A program made the position numbers and the translations under genes. Shown here piece by piece: positions 43,670 through 52,676 of a stretch of 64,000 bases of DNA. Position 1 is the first letter of the stretch; each line of letters opens with the position of its first letter. Source of the DNA: SG-bin9 sp049323835 (lineage in GTDB: Bacteria > Pseudomonadota > Alphaproteobacteria > Rhizobiales > Xanthobacteraceae); contig JBMOOJ010000104.1 of assembly GCA_049323835.1 (NCBI GenBank), positions 1-64,000 of the forward strand, given 5' to 3'. A model generated the notes under the pieces. The model saw nothing but the letters and a program-made list of their open reading frames with translations. It was not told the DNA's origin and made no database searches.

Positions 43670-45957
43670 CCAAGCATGTGAAACCCGCCGCTCCCGAAGC
43701 AACCGACCTCTCCCGCCGCTCGTTCCTCGTCGGCTCCGCCGCCACCGGCCTCGCGCTCGGCTATGCCGGCGTCCCCGGTTTGCTCGGCGCCGATCAGGCT
43801 CTCGCCGCGCCCGGCAATTTCGAACCGAGCGTCTGGTACGGCATCGCGCCGAACGGTCTCGTCACCGTGACCTGCGGCAAGGCCGACATGGGCCAGCATA
43901 TCGCCTCCACCATGGCGCAGATCGTCGCTGAAGAACTCGGCGCCGACTGGAAGGACATGCGTGTCGTGCTCGCGTCCAACGACCCGAAGTTCAATGATCC
44001 GGTGCTCGGTGCGCAGATCACCGGCGGCTCGTGGTCGACAATGATGAACTTCGATGCGATGAGCCGCGCCGGCGCCGCCGGACGCATCGCCCTCACCGAG
44101 ACGGCTGCCGGCATCATGGGCGTGCCTGCATCCGAACTCGTGGTGCGCGATTCCAAGATCACGCACCCGAAGTCGAAGAAGTCCATGTCGTTCGCCGACG
44201 TCGTCAAGAGCGGCAAGATCAAGAAGGCCTTCACGCCGGACGAATTGAAGGCGATCAAGCTGAAGACGCCGAACCAGTACACGCTGATCGGCCAATCGGT
44301 GCCGCAACTCGACATCCCGCCGAAGGTCAACGGCACCGCCAAGTACGGCATCGATAACTTCGTGCCGGGTATGGTTTACGGCAAGCTCGTGCTGCCGCCG
44401 GTGCGCTACGGCGCAAAGGTGACGGCTGTCGACGAGTCGGCCGCGAAGAAAGTCCCGGGCTTCATCAAGGCCGTCGTGGTCGAGGACAAGACCGGCACCA
44501 CCACCGGCTGGGTCGTCGCCGTCGCCAGCACGTATCAGGCGGCGAAGAAGGCCGCCGACGCCCTGAAGGTGACGTGGGACAAGGGGCCGAACGCGAAGGT
44601 GACGAGCGAATCCCTGCTCGCGGAATCGAAGCGCATCCAGGCGCTCAACGATTCCGGCCTCTACTTCGTCAAGACCGGCGACGCGGCCGCAGCACTCGGC
44701 ACCGCCGCCAAGGTGATGGAGGCGGAGTACACCACCAGCATCAACATTCACGCGCCGATGGAGCCGATGAATGCGACCGCCGAGAAGAAGGGTGACATCT
44801 GGCACCTTTATTCCGGCAATCAGTTTGCGACCCGCACAGGTGCGATCGCGGCCGCCGCCGTCGGCGTCGACCCGAAGTACGTGGTGATGCATCAGATGTG
44901 GCTTGGCGGCGGCTTCGGCCGGCGTCTCGACGGCGACATGATGATCCCCGCCATCGTCGCCGCGAATGCGGTCGGCAAGCCGGTCAAGGTCATCTACTCG
45001 CGCGAAGACGACATGACCATGGACTTCTCGCGCCCCCTGACCTTCCAGAAGATCAAGGCGGGGCTGGATGCGGACGGCAAGCTCGTCGCCATGGAGCATG
45101 ACGTGGTCGGCGCATGGCCGACGAAGCGCTGGGGAATTCCCGAATTCCTCACGCCGTCGGTCGACAAAAAGGGCGGCCTCGACGGCTTCACCGTCAACGG
45201 CGCGGATCACTTCTACACCGTGCCGAACCACAGTGTCCGCGCCATCCTCAATGAAATGGCGCAGAACGCGACACCATCCGGCCAGCTCCGCTCGGTCGCG
45301 CCGGGCTGGACGTTCTGGGCGGTCGAAAGCATGCTCGACGAGCTCGCGCACTCCGTCGGCAGGGACCCCGCGCAGTTCCGCATCAGTATGCTGGACGGCA
45401 AGGGAGAGAATGCCGGCGGCGCCGAGCGGCTGCGCAATACGCTCCTCGCCGCGATGGGACTGTCGGGCTACGGCTCGAAGAAGCTACCGAAGGGCGAAGG
45501 CATGGGCGTCGCGTGCGTCTCCTCGCAGGAGCGCAAGACCGCAAGCTGGACGGCGTGCGTCGCGCACGTCGGCGTCGACGGCTCGGGCAACGTCAGCGTC
45601 AAGAAACTGACGATCGCCACCGACGTCGGCACGCAGGTGCATCCCGACAACATCCGCGCTCAGGTTGAAGGCGCGGCGCTGTGGGGACTGTCGCTGGCAC
45701 TGTACGAGAAGGCCACCATGAAGGATGGCGCGATCGAACAGACCAACTTCGACAGCTACACGCCTCTGCGGATGAGCCAGGTGCCGGAAGTGGCGATCAG
45801 CGTCATCGCCAACGGCGAAGGCCCGACCGGAGTCGGCGAACCGGCGGTGACGGTGGTGGCGCCGGCGATCGGCAACGCCATCTTCAACGCGGTCGGCGCG
45901 CGCGTTCGTGCGTTGCCGATCACGGCGGAAGCCGTGAAGGCCGGCATGAAGGCGTAA
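43666..45957 (+). CDS. iorB: Isoquinoline 1-oxidoreductase-type molybdopterin large subunit
   Basis: 763 residues from MTKHVKPAAP with CGGAGG before the ATG. A Tat signal (DLSRRSFLVGSAATGLALGY) indicates export together with the folded small subunit. Molybdopterin-binding segments include CGKADMGQHIAS, GGGFGRRLDGD and the C-terminal GEGPTGVGEPAVTVVAPAIG with the conserved active-site glutamate. The substrate may be an N-heterocycle or an aldehyde. No cytochrome or MoCo-insertion partner gene lies next to it. Confidence 0.93.
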   Translation: MTKHVKPAAPEATDLSRRSFLVGSAATGLALGYAGVPGLLGADQALAAPGNFEPSVWYGIAPNGLVTVTCGKADMGQHIASTMAQIVAEELGADWKDMRVVLASNDPKFNDPVLGAQITGGSWSTMMNFDAMSRAGAAGRIALTETAAGIMGVPASELVVRDSKITHPKSKKSMSFADVVKSGKIKKAFTPDELKAIKLKTPNQYTLIGQSVPQLDIPPKVNGTAKYGIDNFVPGMVYGKLVLPPVRYGAKVTAVDESAAKKVPGFIKAVVVEDKTGTTTGWVVAVASTYQAAKKAADALKVTWDKGPNAKVTSESLLAESKRIQALNDSGLYFVKTGDAAAALGTAAKVMEAEYTTSINIHAPMEPMNATAEKKGDIWHLYSGNQFATRTGAIAAAAVGVDPKYVVMHQMWLGGGFGRRLDGDMMIPAIVAANAVGKPVKVIYSREDDMTMDFSRPLTFQKIKAGLDADGKLVAMEHDVVGAWPTKRWGIPEFLTPSVDKKGGLDGFTVNGADHFYTVPNHSVRAILNEMAQNATPSGQLRSVAPGWTFWAVESMLDELAHSVGRDPAQFRISMLDGKGENAGGAERLRNTLLAAMGLSGYGSKKLPKGEGMGVACVSSQERKTASWTACVAHVGVDGSGNVSVKKLTIATDVGTQVHPDNIRAQVEGAALWGLSLALYEKATMKDGAIEQTNFDSYTPLRMSQVPEVAISVIANGEGPTGVGEPAVTVVAPAIGNAIFNAVGARVRALPITAEAVKAGMKA

Positions 45958-45975
45958 CGCTGGACGTAACAAACG

Positions 45976-46016
45976 CCGCCGGGATCATCATTCGCGGTGC
46001 TCCCGGCGGGTTTTTG
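45976..46016 (+). terminator. Rho-independent terminator after iorB
   Basis: A 9-bp perfect stem CCGCCGGGA / TCCCGGCGG with a 16-base loop, then TTTTTGTTTG. It begins 18 bases after the iorB stop. Confidence 0.88.
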
Positions 46017-46076
46017 TTTGCGTCGTGCACGCAGCTACCCTTATCTGGTTCGCACCAACAACAAGAAGAAATCGCG

Positions 46077-47984
46077 ATGCTGGATACGACGAACGCCAAA
46101 TCCTCTCCCGACCAGCTTCGCGCCGGTCTCGACGCCGCCGATCCGGCGACGCTCATGCTCGTGCTGGTGCATCTCACCGGCGAACGCGAATGGCTGGAGC
46201 GCGCGCGTCCGCACCTGCGTGGACCGATGAGCTATCAGGAGTTCATGCCGCAGGAACTGCGCCGCGCGATCCGCGACCGGCTTTACGGGGTTCTCTCGCA
46301 AGGCGGCCCCTTCGCAGCCGAACCCGACGACGCGCTGCTGCGCGAGATGATGTCGGTCGCGGCCGGCGAGCCGATGAGCGAAGACTACATTGCGATGATG
46401 CGCGAGGACCTGACCCTCGACACCCTCGACTCCCGCGCCATGAAGTGGCGCAACGAACCGGGCCGCGACGCAAAGCAGGCTTGCGACGTACTGATCATCG
46501 GCGCCGGCATGTCCGGCATCTATGCCGGCATTCAACTTCAGCAGGCCGGCATTCCGTTTCGCATCTTCGAGAAGAACGAGGCGGTCGGCGGCACCTGGTT
46601 CGAAAACACCTATCCCGGCTGTGGCGTCGACACGCCGAACCACTTCTACTCGTTCGCGTTCGAACCGAACCATGAATGGTCGCACTTCTTCGCCAAACGC
46701 AAGGAGCTGTGGAGCTACTTCGAGCGCGTAGCCGACAAATATGACCTGCGCAAGCACATCGCTTTCCGCACCGAAGTCATCGAGGCCGCCTTCGATGAGG
46801 CAGCGGCGCGCTGGCATGTCACCGTGCGGAATCCGGACGGCAGCATCGCGACGCATACCGCGCGCATCCTCGTGTCCGCCGCCGGCATCCTCAACCGGCC
46901 ACGCCTGCCGGACATTCCCGGACGCGACAGCTTCAAGGGTCCGGCATTCCACACCGCCGAATGGAACAAGAGTTTCGACTGGCGCGGCAAGCGTATCGCG
47001 CTGATCGGCACCGGCGCGTCAGGGCATCAGGTCGGCCCGGCGATCCAGCCGGACGTCGCGCGGCTGATGATCTTCCAGCGCTCGCCGCACTGGGCGGTGC
47101 CGAACCCGAACTATCACCTCGGCGTCAGCGACGGAAAGAAGTGGGCGCTCGCCAACATTCCGACCTATCTGCGCTGGTATCGCTTCCAGCTGTTCTGGGG
47201 ATTCGCCGACGGCCTGCACGCGGCATTACAGCTCGATCCGAACTGGCCGACGCCGGATCGCTCGCTCAACGAAGTGAACGAGCGGCATCGTATCTTCATG
47301 GAACGGCACATCCGCAAGGAAATCGGCGACCGGCCCGATCTGCTGGCGAAGGCCATTCCGCCGTATCCGCCCTATGGCAAGCGCATCCTGATCGACAACC
47401 ACTGGTACCGCATGCTGACGCGGCCGAACGTCGATCTCATCACCGACAAGATCGCCGCGATCGAACCGAACGGCATCCGCATGGCCGACGGCACGCTATG
47501 GGAGGCCGACGCGCTGGTGCTCGCGACCGGCTTCCTCGCCATGAAGATGCTGCACCCGATGAGGATCATCGGCCGCCAGGGACAAGAAATTCACGATGTC
47601 TGGGGCGATGACGATGCCCGCGCCTATCTCGGCATTACCGTGCCGGATTTCCCGAACTTCTTCATGCTGGTCGGCCCGAACACGGGCCTCGCCCACGGCG
47701 GCAACCAGATCTTCATGGCCGAGTGCCAGGTGAAGCACATGATGCTGGCGCTGCGCGACATGCTGGAGAACGGCCATCGCACGATCGAGCCGAAGCAGGA
47801 CGTGCACGATCGTTACAACGAGAAGGTCGACGAACTGCATCGCGGCATGGTGTGGATGCATCCCGGCATGACCAACTGGTATCGCAACCGTCACGGCCGC
47901 GTGTTCGCGATCTCGCCGTGGCGGCTGGTCGAATACTGGCGGATGACGTCGAATTTCGAGCCATCCGACTACGTACTGGGCTAG
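46077..47984 (+). CDS. Baeyer-Villiger-type flavin monooxygenase (HAPMO-like)
   Basis: 635 residues from MLDTTNAKSS, close to 4-hydroxyacetophenone monooxygenase (about 640) because of a 135-residue N-terminal extension. FAD site IIGAGMSGIYAG (140-151), BVMO fingerprint FKGPAFHTAEWN (286-297; the usual last P/D is N) and NADPH site LIGTGASGHQVG follow in order. It inserts oxygen next to a ketone carbonyl or oxidises a heteroatom. It stands alone after the iorB terminator. The stop overlaps that of the convergent SnoaL-like gene in CTAG. Confidence 0.92.
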   Translation: MLDTTNAKSSPDQLRAGLDAADPATLMLVLVHLTGEREWLERARPHLRGPMSYQEFMPQELRRAIRDRLYGVLSQGGPFAAEPDDALLREMMSVAAGEPMSEDYIAMMREDLTLDTLDSRAMKWRNEPGRDAKQACDVLIIGAGMSGIYAGIQLQQAGIPFRIFEKNEAVGGTWFENTYPGCGVDTPNHFYSFAFEPNHEWSHFFAKRKELWSYFERVADKYDLRKHIAFRTEVIEAAFDEAAARWHVTVRNPDGSIATHTARILVSAAGILNRPRLPDIPGRDSFKGPAFHTAEWNKSFDWRGKRIALIGTGASGHQVGPAIQPDVARLMIFQRSPHWAVPNPNYHLGVSDGKKWALANIPTYLRWYRFQLFWGFADGLHAALQLDPNWPTPDRSLNEVNERHRIFMERHIRKEIGDRPDLLAKAIPPYPPYGKRILIDNHWYRMLTRPNVDLITDKIAAIEPNGIRMADGTLWEADALVLATGFLAMKMLHPMRIIGRQGQEIHDVWGDDDARAYLGITVPDFPNFFMLVGPNTGLAHGGNQIFMAECQVKHMMLALRDMLENGHRTIEPKQDVHDRYNEKVDELHRGMVWMHPGMTNWYRNRHGRVFAISPWRLVEYWRMTSNFEPSDYVLG

Positions 47985-48406
47985 CGCCCGCCTTCATCAG
48001 CAGCGGGTGGCCGCGCGCGGAGCGAAGCAATCTTCCAGCTGTCCCCTTCCTTGCGGACGGCAAAGACGATCTCTCCTTCGACATCACGCGGCGGCGAGTC
48101 CGGCGGAATGCAGACGCCGCTCATCCGGTAGGTCGCATCGGCCTCGGCCGCCGCGGCGCCGTGCATCGTCACGCGATGAACCAGCGTGGCCGTGATCACC
48201 GCCTTGCGATAGCTCGGCTGCTGCTTCTGCTCGGTATAGAGCCGGATCGCTTCGTCGATTCCATGCGACGTGCGCCCCGTGGCGCTGATGATCTCGATAT
48301 CATCCGTGAGAAGCGCGCGGTAAGCCACCGGATCGCGGCTGTTCCAGACAATGCGGCGACGTTCGAGCAGGTCGCGGATCGCCCGCTCTTCCGGAGCGCT
48401 CGTCAT
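47981..48406 (-). CDS. SnoaL/DUF4440-like NTF2-fold protein
   Basis: 141 residues from MTSAPEERAI. NTF2-like pattern: an N-terminal helix pair (AIRDLLERRRIVWNSRDPVA), a strand with TDDIEIISATG, and closing strands EIVFAVRKEGDSWKIASLRA. Such proteins are small hydrolases, cyclases or binding proteins; nothing points to one activity. Its ATG overlaps the stop of the GrlR-like gene by 4 bases (ATGA), so the two are co-translated. Confidence 0.8.
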   Translation of the reverse strand: MTSAPEERAIRDLLERRRIVWNSRDPVAYRALLTDDIEIISATGRTSHGIDEAIRLYTEQKQQPSYRKAVITATLVHRVTMHGAAAAEADATYRMSGVCIPPDSPPRDVEGEIVFAVRKEGDSWKIASLRARPPAADEGGR

Positions 48407-48756
48407 GATTCGTCCGCGACAAGAATTGTCAGCACCGCATGAAAGCTGATGCTCGCCTTGCCGACCAGCGCGGTGCCGAACACTTTCGCTGTTCCGCTCG
48501 CGTAGCTGCCAGAGAAGCCGCAGCTGACATCGCGGCCGCCGAAAACGAAGTTCGTACCGATCGCCTCCGTATGCTGATGGGTGATCAGCTCGCCGCTCCA
48601 CTTGCCGGCCTGACAGGTGTAGGAGCCGGTGTAGTAGAAATAGCTATCGCCGCCGAGGATTGCGCCGTCACGCAGCAAGATCACGCCGGTCGCGCGTCCC
48701 CGCGCGCCGTCGCGCATGTCGATACTGATCGCGTAAAGGCCGTTCCTGATCGGCAA
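48403..48756 (-). CDS. GrlR-like small protein
   Basis: 117 residues of beta-rich sequence: NGLYAISIDMRDGARGRATG, then VILLRDGAILGGDSYFYYTG and SYTCQAGKWSGELI. The GxxGRATGV...LRDGxxLGGDSxxYYxGSY pattern recalls the calycin-like GrlR family, first known as a repressor of the type III secretion activator GrlA, and common as orphan genes in Bradyrhizobium relatives. No secretion genes are seen here. Two cysteines (about residues 48 and 79). The assignment is from memory of the motif and is only moderately sure. Confidence 0.65.
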   Translation of the reverse strand: MPIRNGLYAISIDMRDGARGRATGVILLRDGAILGGDSYFYYTGSYTCQAGKWSGELITHQHTEAIGTNFVFGGRDVSCGFSGSYASGTAKVFGTALVGKASISFHAVLTILVADES

Positions 48757-48861
48757 GGATGGAGCCTGGTTTCATGACGCGGAGCGGTCGAGACTTACCG
48801 CAAACGTCCGCGCTCGGTCCAGAGCGGCCGGCGCGAGGCAGCGGCGCAACGCGCCGGAATG

Positions 48862-49854
48862 TCAAAGCGTCGGCGTCTTCGTCACCGACACGCGGATCGC
48901 CGCCCACGGAGCAGCATCGTCGAGCTCGATCCGGCCGCCGCGCATCGACAGGCCGAGCTTCTGCCAAATGCCCGCAAGATCGGGTTCCATCGGCTTCAGC
49001 CCCATCTCGTCATAGAGCCGCGTCATGACGTCGACGCCGACCGCCGCATCCGCCGTTTCCAGCACCTTGCGCAACGACCACGAGCGTACCTCGTGGTTGC
49101 CGCCGGCGGCGAGAACGCCACGCATGGCGTCCTGCAATCCAAAACGGTTGTCGGTGCGCTTGCGGATTTCGAGATCGGCGATCATGCAGAAGATCGCGCC
49201 GCCCCAATAGGTGCGGCCCCAGGTCGGCGTGTGATCGAGTCCGCGATCGCCGCCGCCCGGCATGCCGTTCGGCATCCCGCGCATCATCGAGCGCCAGACA
49301 TCTTCCGGTGCGAGCTGTCCCGCCTGCACGCGCGCGATCGGCTCGATATAGACGGCGAGCCCCTCCGACAGCCAGTTGTGCCGCTCGCGCAGATCGGGCA
49401 GCGCCAGATGCACCATCTCGTGCACCATAATCCAGTCGCGCAGCAGATCCGCTTCGCTGGCATCGCTGCCGAGCGTAATGCGAATCGCGCCGCCGCGATA
49501 ACCCCATGTGGTGCCGCCCTGCACGCCGCGTCCGTTCACCGGAACGATGAGCAGTTTAACCTTCTTCAGCGGAAACTGTCCGTAGTAGGTCGAAACGGCT
49601 TCCGCGGATTTCCTGACCCAGCCGAGCACCGTCTCCTGCGGCAGCGCGATGCGCCCCGGCGCGAACGCCACCTGAATGGTGCCGCCCCCGGCCTGAATTT
49701 CGGTCTTCGGCAGACGCTCGAATGCGTCGTAAGGCATTCCGACACCGCCGAGATACTCTGACTGTGCGCCCGAATGGGTCGAGAACAGGCCGATGAGCAA
49801 GCCGGCTCCGACCAGCGCCACCGCGACAATGCGCAAACCGCGTGAGCGCATCAT
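48862..49854 (-). CDS. Putative exported gluzincin metallopeptidase
   Basis: 330 residues. The N-terminal hydrophobic segment (LRIVAVALVGAGLLIGLFS) is a signal peptide or anchor. The zinc motif HEMVH is followed 18 residues after its second histidine by WLSEG, the HExxH...E arrangement of M1/M61-like gluzincins. The preceding sequence (TWGYRGGAIRITLGSDASEA) forms the edge strand expected for them. Its substrate is unknown. The ATG overlaps the stop of the creatininase-family gene by 4 bases. Confidence 0.8.
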   Translation of the reverse strand: MMRSRGLRIVAVALVGAGLLIGLFSTHSGAQSEYLGGVGMPYDAFERLPKTEIQAGGGTIQVAFAPGRIALPQETVLGWVRKSAEAVSTYYGQFPLKKVKLLIVPVNGRGVQGGTTWGYRGGAIRITLGSDASEADLLRDWIMVHEMVHLALPDLRERHNWLSEGLAVYIEPIARVQAGQLAPEDVWRSMMRGMPNGMPGGGDRGLDHTPTWGRTYWGGAIFCMIADLEIRKRTDNRFGLQDAMRGVLAAGGNHEVRSWSLRKVLETADAAVGVDVMTRLYDEMGLKPMEPDLAGIWQKLGLSMRGGRIELDDAAPWAAIRVSVTKTPTL

Positions 49855-50702
49855 CTGCCAGTACTCCCGCTGCCGGTTCGGCGCTCCGCAGAGTCTCCGG
49901 ACTGCCGCGCCGCGAATTGCTGCGCATGGCCGATGACATCTTCCATCATTGCTGCGAGTAGAACGTCGCCCTTCGCGCGCGTCGCCAGCGTCGGATCGCC
50001 GAAACTGCCGGAGGGACTGTAACTCGGCGACGAGGAATCGCTGCGCGTCAGCGGCCCCAGCACATTGACGCGATCGGCCGGACTGGCTTCAGCCCGCGCC
50101 ATCGTCACCACATGCGGTGCGATCGCCAGCATCAGCGAGGTTTCGAGTTCGTCCGCGTGGCTGCCGTGACGCTGCTCGGCGAGCCTGCTTGCGGCCGCGC
50201 GATAACGAGCGCCCTGATGCACGCGCAGATGCAGCACGTCGCTCGGCTTGAATGATGCAAGGGCGCGCTCGGTCGGCGCGATGGTCGAAATGCCGGTATC
50301 GATCACGATCAGTGCGCGGACACCGGATGCGAGAATGCCTGCCGCGATTTCAGCTATCAGCGATTCATAGACCGGCGCAGAGAGCGAACTGCTGCCAGGA
50401 TAATCCACGAACGCCGGATAGTGTCCGTATGCGACCGTCGGCCAGATCAGCGCATCGATCTTCTCGGCGATCCGCGCGGCGAAGAACTCTGCCTGAATCT
50501 GATCCGTGTTCATCGGCAGATGCAAGCCATGCTCCTTGCTGCCTGCGCCGATCGGCAGCAGCGCCACCGCGCCTGTCTTGATCCGGGCCTCAATCGCATC
50601 CCAAGTCATTTTCGCAACAGCATGACGATCGCCATTGACCGAGCCGCGGAACAGACTGGTCAACCCGGACGTCGCGTCTGCAAGGGTGAACGGAGCTTTC
50701 AT
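49851..50702 (-). CDS. Creatininase-family amidohydrolase
   Basis: 283 residues from MKAPFTLADA; the family core starts at MTWDAIEARI, so a later start is also possible. Metal-binding motifs LLPIGAGSKEHGLHLPMNTD (Glu, His, Asp) and HGSHADELETSLML (His, Glu) are those of creatininase and related amidases such as MftE and formamide hydrolases. The exact reaction is unknown. It is translationally coupled to the gluzincin gene. Confidence 0.9.
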   Translation of the reverse strand: MKAPFTLADATSGLTSLFRGSVNGDRHAVAKMTWDAIEARIKTGAVALLPIGAGSKEHGLHLPMNTDQIQAEFFAARIAEKIDALIWPTVAYGHYPAFVDYPGSSSLSAPVYESLIAEIAAGILASGVRALIVIDTGISTIAPTERALASFKPSDVLHLRVHQGARYRAAASRLAEQRHGSHADELETSLMLAIAPHVVTMARAEASPADRVNVLGPLTRSDSSSPSYSPSGSFGDPTLATRAKGDVLLAAMMEDVIGHAQQFAARQSGDSAERRTGSGSTGR

Positions 50703-50836
50703 GCGGCCATCGTCATCCGCCAAACATTGTATGCGATTGGACGCGAGACGCACGTGCGCGGCAATTCACATTCCTGTTGCGCGCATGACAATTTGGTTAG
50801 TTTCGGACGCGATCCGCACGGCGATGCGGCGTGCTG

Positions 50837-51622
50837 CTAGGCGCCGACGGCGACGCCACCAAGCAGGCCGGACGTCACCCAGCCGCGCAGATAACCTGCG
50901 CCACGGCCGGCGGCGTTGTCCGGATCGTCGTAGGTCGCCAGCATCGAGCACAGTACGCCAAACGGAATGCCGGCGGCAGCCTCGTCCCACATCATCGCCT
51001 CTTCCACGGTGAGTTCGCGGAACATCGGCGTGTTGTCCTGCCGCCAGACGAGAATGCGGCAGGGTTCGCCGAGCACCTCCGCATCCGGCGGCGTCTCTTC
51101 GTTCTTGAGCGCGATCCAGATGGCGGCTGCGTTGGTCGTGAGATCGAAACGCTTCGCTGTGGAATGCGGCTTGAAGCGCAGGTCGTTCCAGGACTCAGGC
51201 GGCACTGCCGCGATATCCTCGATTGCGACGACGTCACCATCCGTCGCATCGAATACGTCGTTGAGCGCACGCTCGAGTTCGGCGAGTTCGCAGATCGCGG
51301 GGTAGTCCGAATAGGGCTCGGTCGCGCGCAGGAAATCCGGAATGCCGCGCGAGTACCAGCGCAGGTTCGGATGCTCGGACGGCTTCGCCTGAACATAGGC
51401 CTTGCCCATGGCGTCGAACTCGTCGTCGCCGAGATACGTGTGCAGGTATGGATGGTCGTTGCCGATCGCCTCGACAAGGCGCGAGGAGTAAGCGTAGCGA
51501 TAGACACCGAACAGGACGTCGCGCTTTTCCTTCGGGCTGTCGAGAATCTCGGCCAGAACGGAATCGTCACCGCTCATGATGCAGCGCTGGAACTCGTCCT
51601 GAAGCTGCTGAAAGTTCTTCAT
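50837..51622 (-). CDS. bufC: DUF2063 protein, partner of MNIO (BufC/HvfC-like)
   Basis: 261 residues from MKNFQQLQDE. The N-terminal DUF2063 helical domain (EFQRCIMSGDDSVLAEILDS, then VLFGVYRYAYSSRLVEAIGN) and the RWYSRGIPDFLRATEPYSDY segment are typical of proteins that bind the precursor peptide and present it to the DUF692 enzyme. Its ATG overlaps the stop of the MNIO gene by 4 bases. Gene name given by analogy with the bufferin loci; not proven here. Confidence 0.85.
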   Translation of the reverse strand: MKNFQQLQDEFQRCIMSGDDSVLAEILDSPKEKRDVLFGVYRYAYSSRLVEAIGNDHPYLHTYLGDDEFDAMGKAYVQAKPSEHPNLRWYSRGIPDFLRATEPYSDYPAICELAELERALNDVFDATDGDVVAIEDIAAVPPESWNDLRFKPHSTAKRFDLTTNAAAIWIALKNEETPPDAEVLGEPCRILVWRQDNTPMFRELTVEEAMMWDEAAAGIPFGVLCSMLATYDDPDNAAGRGAGYLRGWVTSGLLGGVAVGA

Positions 51623-52557
51623 GCCTGCTGCCGCACCTGCTCCGTCGCCGGCAACACCTCCGCTGCGATGTCGCGCAGCTTCTGGACCTCGACCAGAAGC
51701 TCGTCGAGCGGTGGGATATTGTCGTCGCGCTCGATAATGGTCGACACCGCACCGAAACGTTTCAGTGCAGCCGCGTACAGGTCCCAGACGTCGTCGCAGA
51801 CGGGATGATCGTGCGTATCGACGATGTGCGTATCCATGTGCGTGTGGCCGGCCATATGGAACTGCACCACGCGGTCGCGTGGAATGCCTTCGAGGAACGT
51901 GTGCGGATCGTAGCCGTGATTGAAGGCGCTGACGTAGACATTGTTGACGTCGAACAGCAGCCAGCAGCCTGTGCGCCGGGACAGCTCGCTCAGAAACTCC
52001 CACTCGGTCATGTCGGGGTTCGCGAACTGGACATAGGTCGACACATTCTCAAGCACGATCTCGCGGCCGAGGAAATCCTGCACGAGATTCACACGGCTCG
52101 CCACGTGATCGAGCGATTCGGTCGTATAGGGAATCGGCAGCAGGTCATGCAGGTTCTTTCCGTGCACGCCGGTCCAGCAGAGATGATCGGAAACCCATTT
52201 CGGTTCGACGCGCCTGGCGAGATCGCGCAGTTCGGTCAGGTAGTCATAGTTCGGCGGCGCAGTCGACGCGATCGAGAGCGACACACCATGCATCACCACC
52301 GGATACCGCGCGCGGATACGTTCCAGCATCTGCAGCGGCTTGCCGCCGGGGATCATGTAGTTTTCGCTGATGACCTCGAACCAGTCGATCGGCGGATCGC
52401 CGTCGAGGATGTCGTTGTAGTGCTGAGGACGAAGGCCAAGCCCGAAGCCAAGGAATGGCGGCTTGGCGCCGGACAGTTTACTCTCGCTCAGACGCGCCGT
52501 CTGGCGCGGAGCAGATGAAGCCTTCTCTGCGGTCGCAGTGGCGGCGCTGGACGTCAT
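51619..52557 (-). CDS. bufB: DUF692 multinuclear non-heme iron oxidase (BufB/HvfB-like)
   Basis: 312 residues. A TIM-barrel MNIO with its iron ligands in place: VVMHGVSLSI, WVSDHLCW, IVLENVSTYVQ, LLFDVNNVYVSAFNHGYDP, VQFHMAGHTH, DTHDHPVCDDVW and IIERDDNIPP. Such enzymes oxidise cysteines of a ribosomal peptide; in bufferins they make 5-thiooxazoles, in methanobactin oxazolone-thioamides. The N-terminal 30 residues are low-complexity (MTSSAATATAEKASSA). It lies 119 bases after a precursor gene, with a terminator-like hairpin between, and shares a 4-base overlap with the DUF2063 gene. Confidence 0.9.
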   Translation of the reverse strand: MTSSAATATAEKASSAPRQTARLSESKLSGAKPPFLGFGLGLRPQHYNDILDGDPPIDWFEVISENYMIPGGKPLQMLERIRARYPVVMHGVSLSIASTAPPNYDYLTELRDLARRVEPKWVSDHLCWTGVHGKNLHDLLPIPYTTESLDHVASRVNLVQDFLGREIVLENVSTYVQFANPDMTEWEFLSELSRRTGCWLLFDVNNVYVSAFNHGYDPHTFLEGIPRDRVVQFHMAGHTHMDTHIVDTHDHPVCDDVWDLYAAALKRFGAVSTIIERDDNIPPLDELLVEVQKLRDIAAEVLPATEQVRQQA

Positions 52558-52632
52558 CCGGTGGCCTCCAAAGTCTCGATCGATCGGCGTCGGAACCGCG
52601 ATACGATTACGGTTCCTAATTACCACAAAGAG

Positions 52633-52663
52633 AAAAGGACTGGCAGAGGCTGCCAGTCCTTTT
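52633..52663 (-). terminator. Hairpin after precursor gene 1
   Basis: A perfect 13-bp inverted repeat, arm AAAAGGACTGGCA, 5-base loop. On the minus strand the second arm ends in TTTT followed by CTCTTTG. It lies 13 bases after the first precursor's stop, ahead of the MNIO gene, and is likely a leaky terminator. Confidence 0.8.
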
Positions 52664-52676
52664 CGGAAGAAGACGC

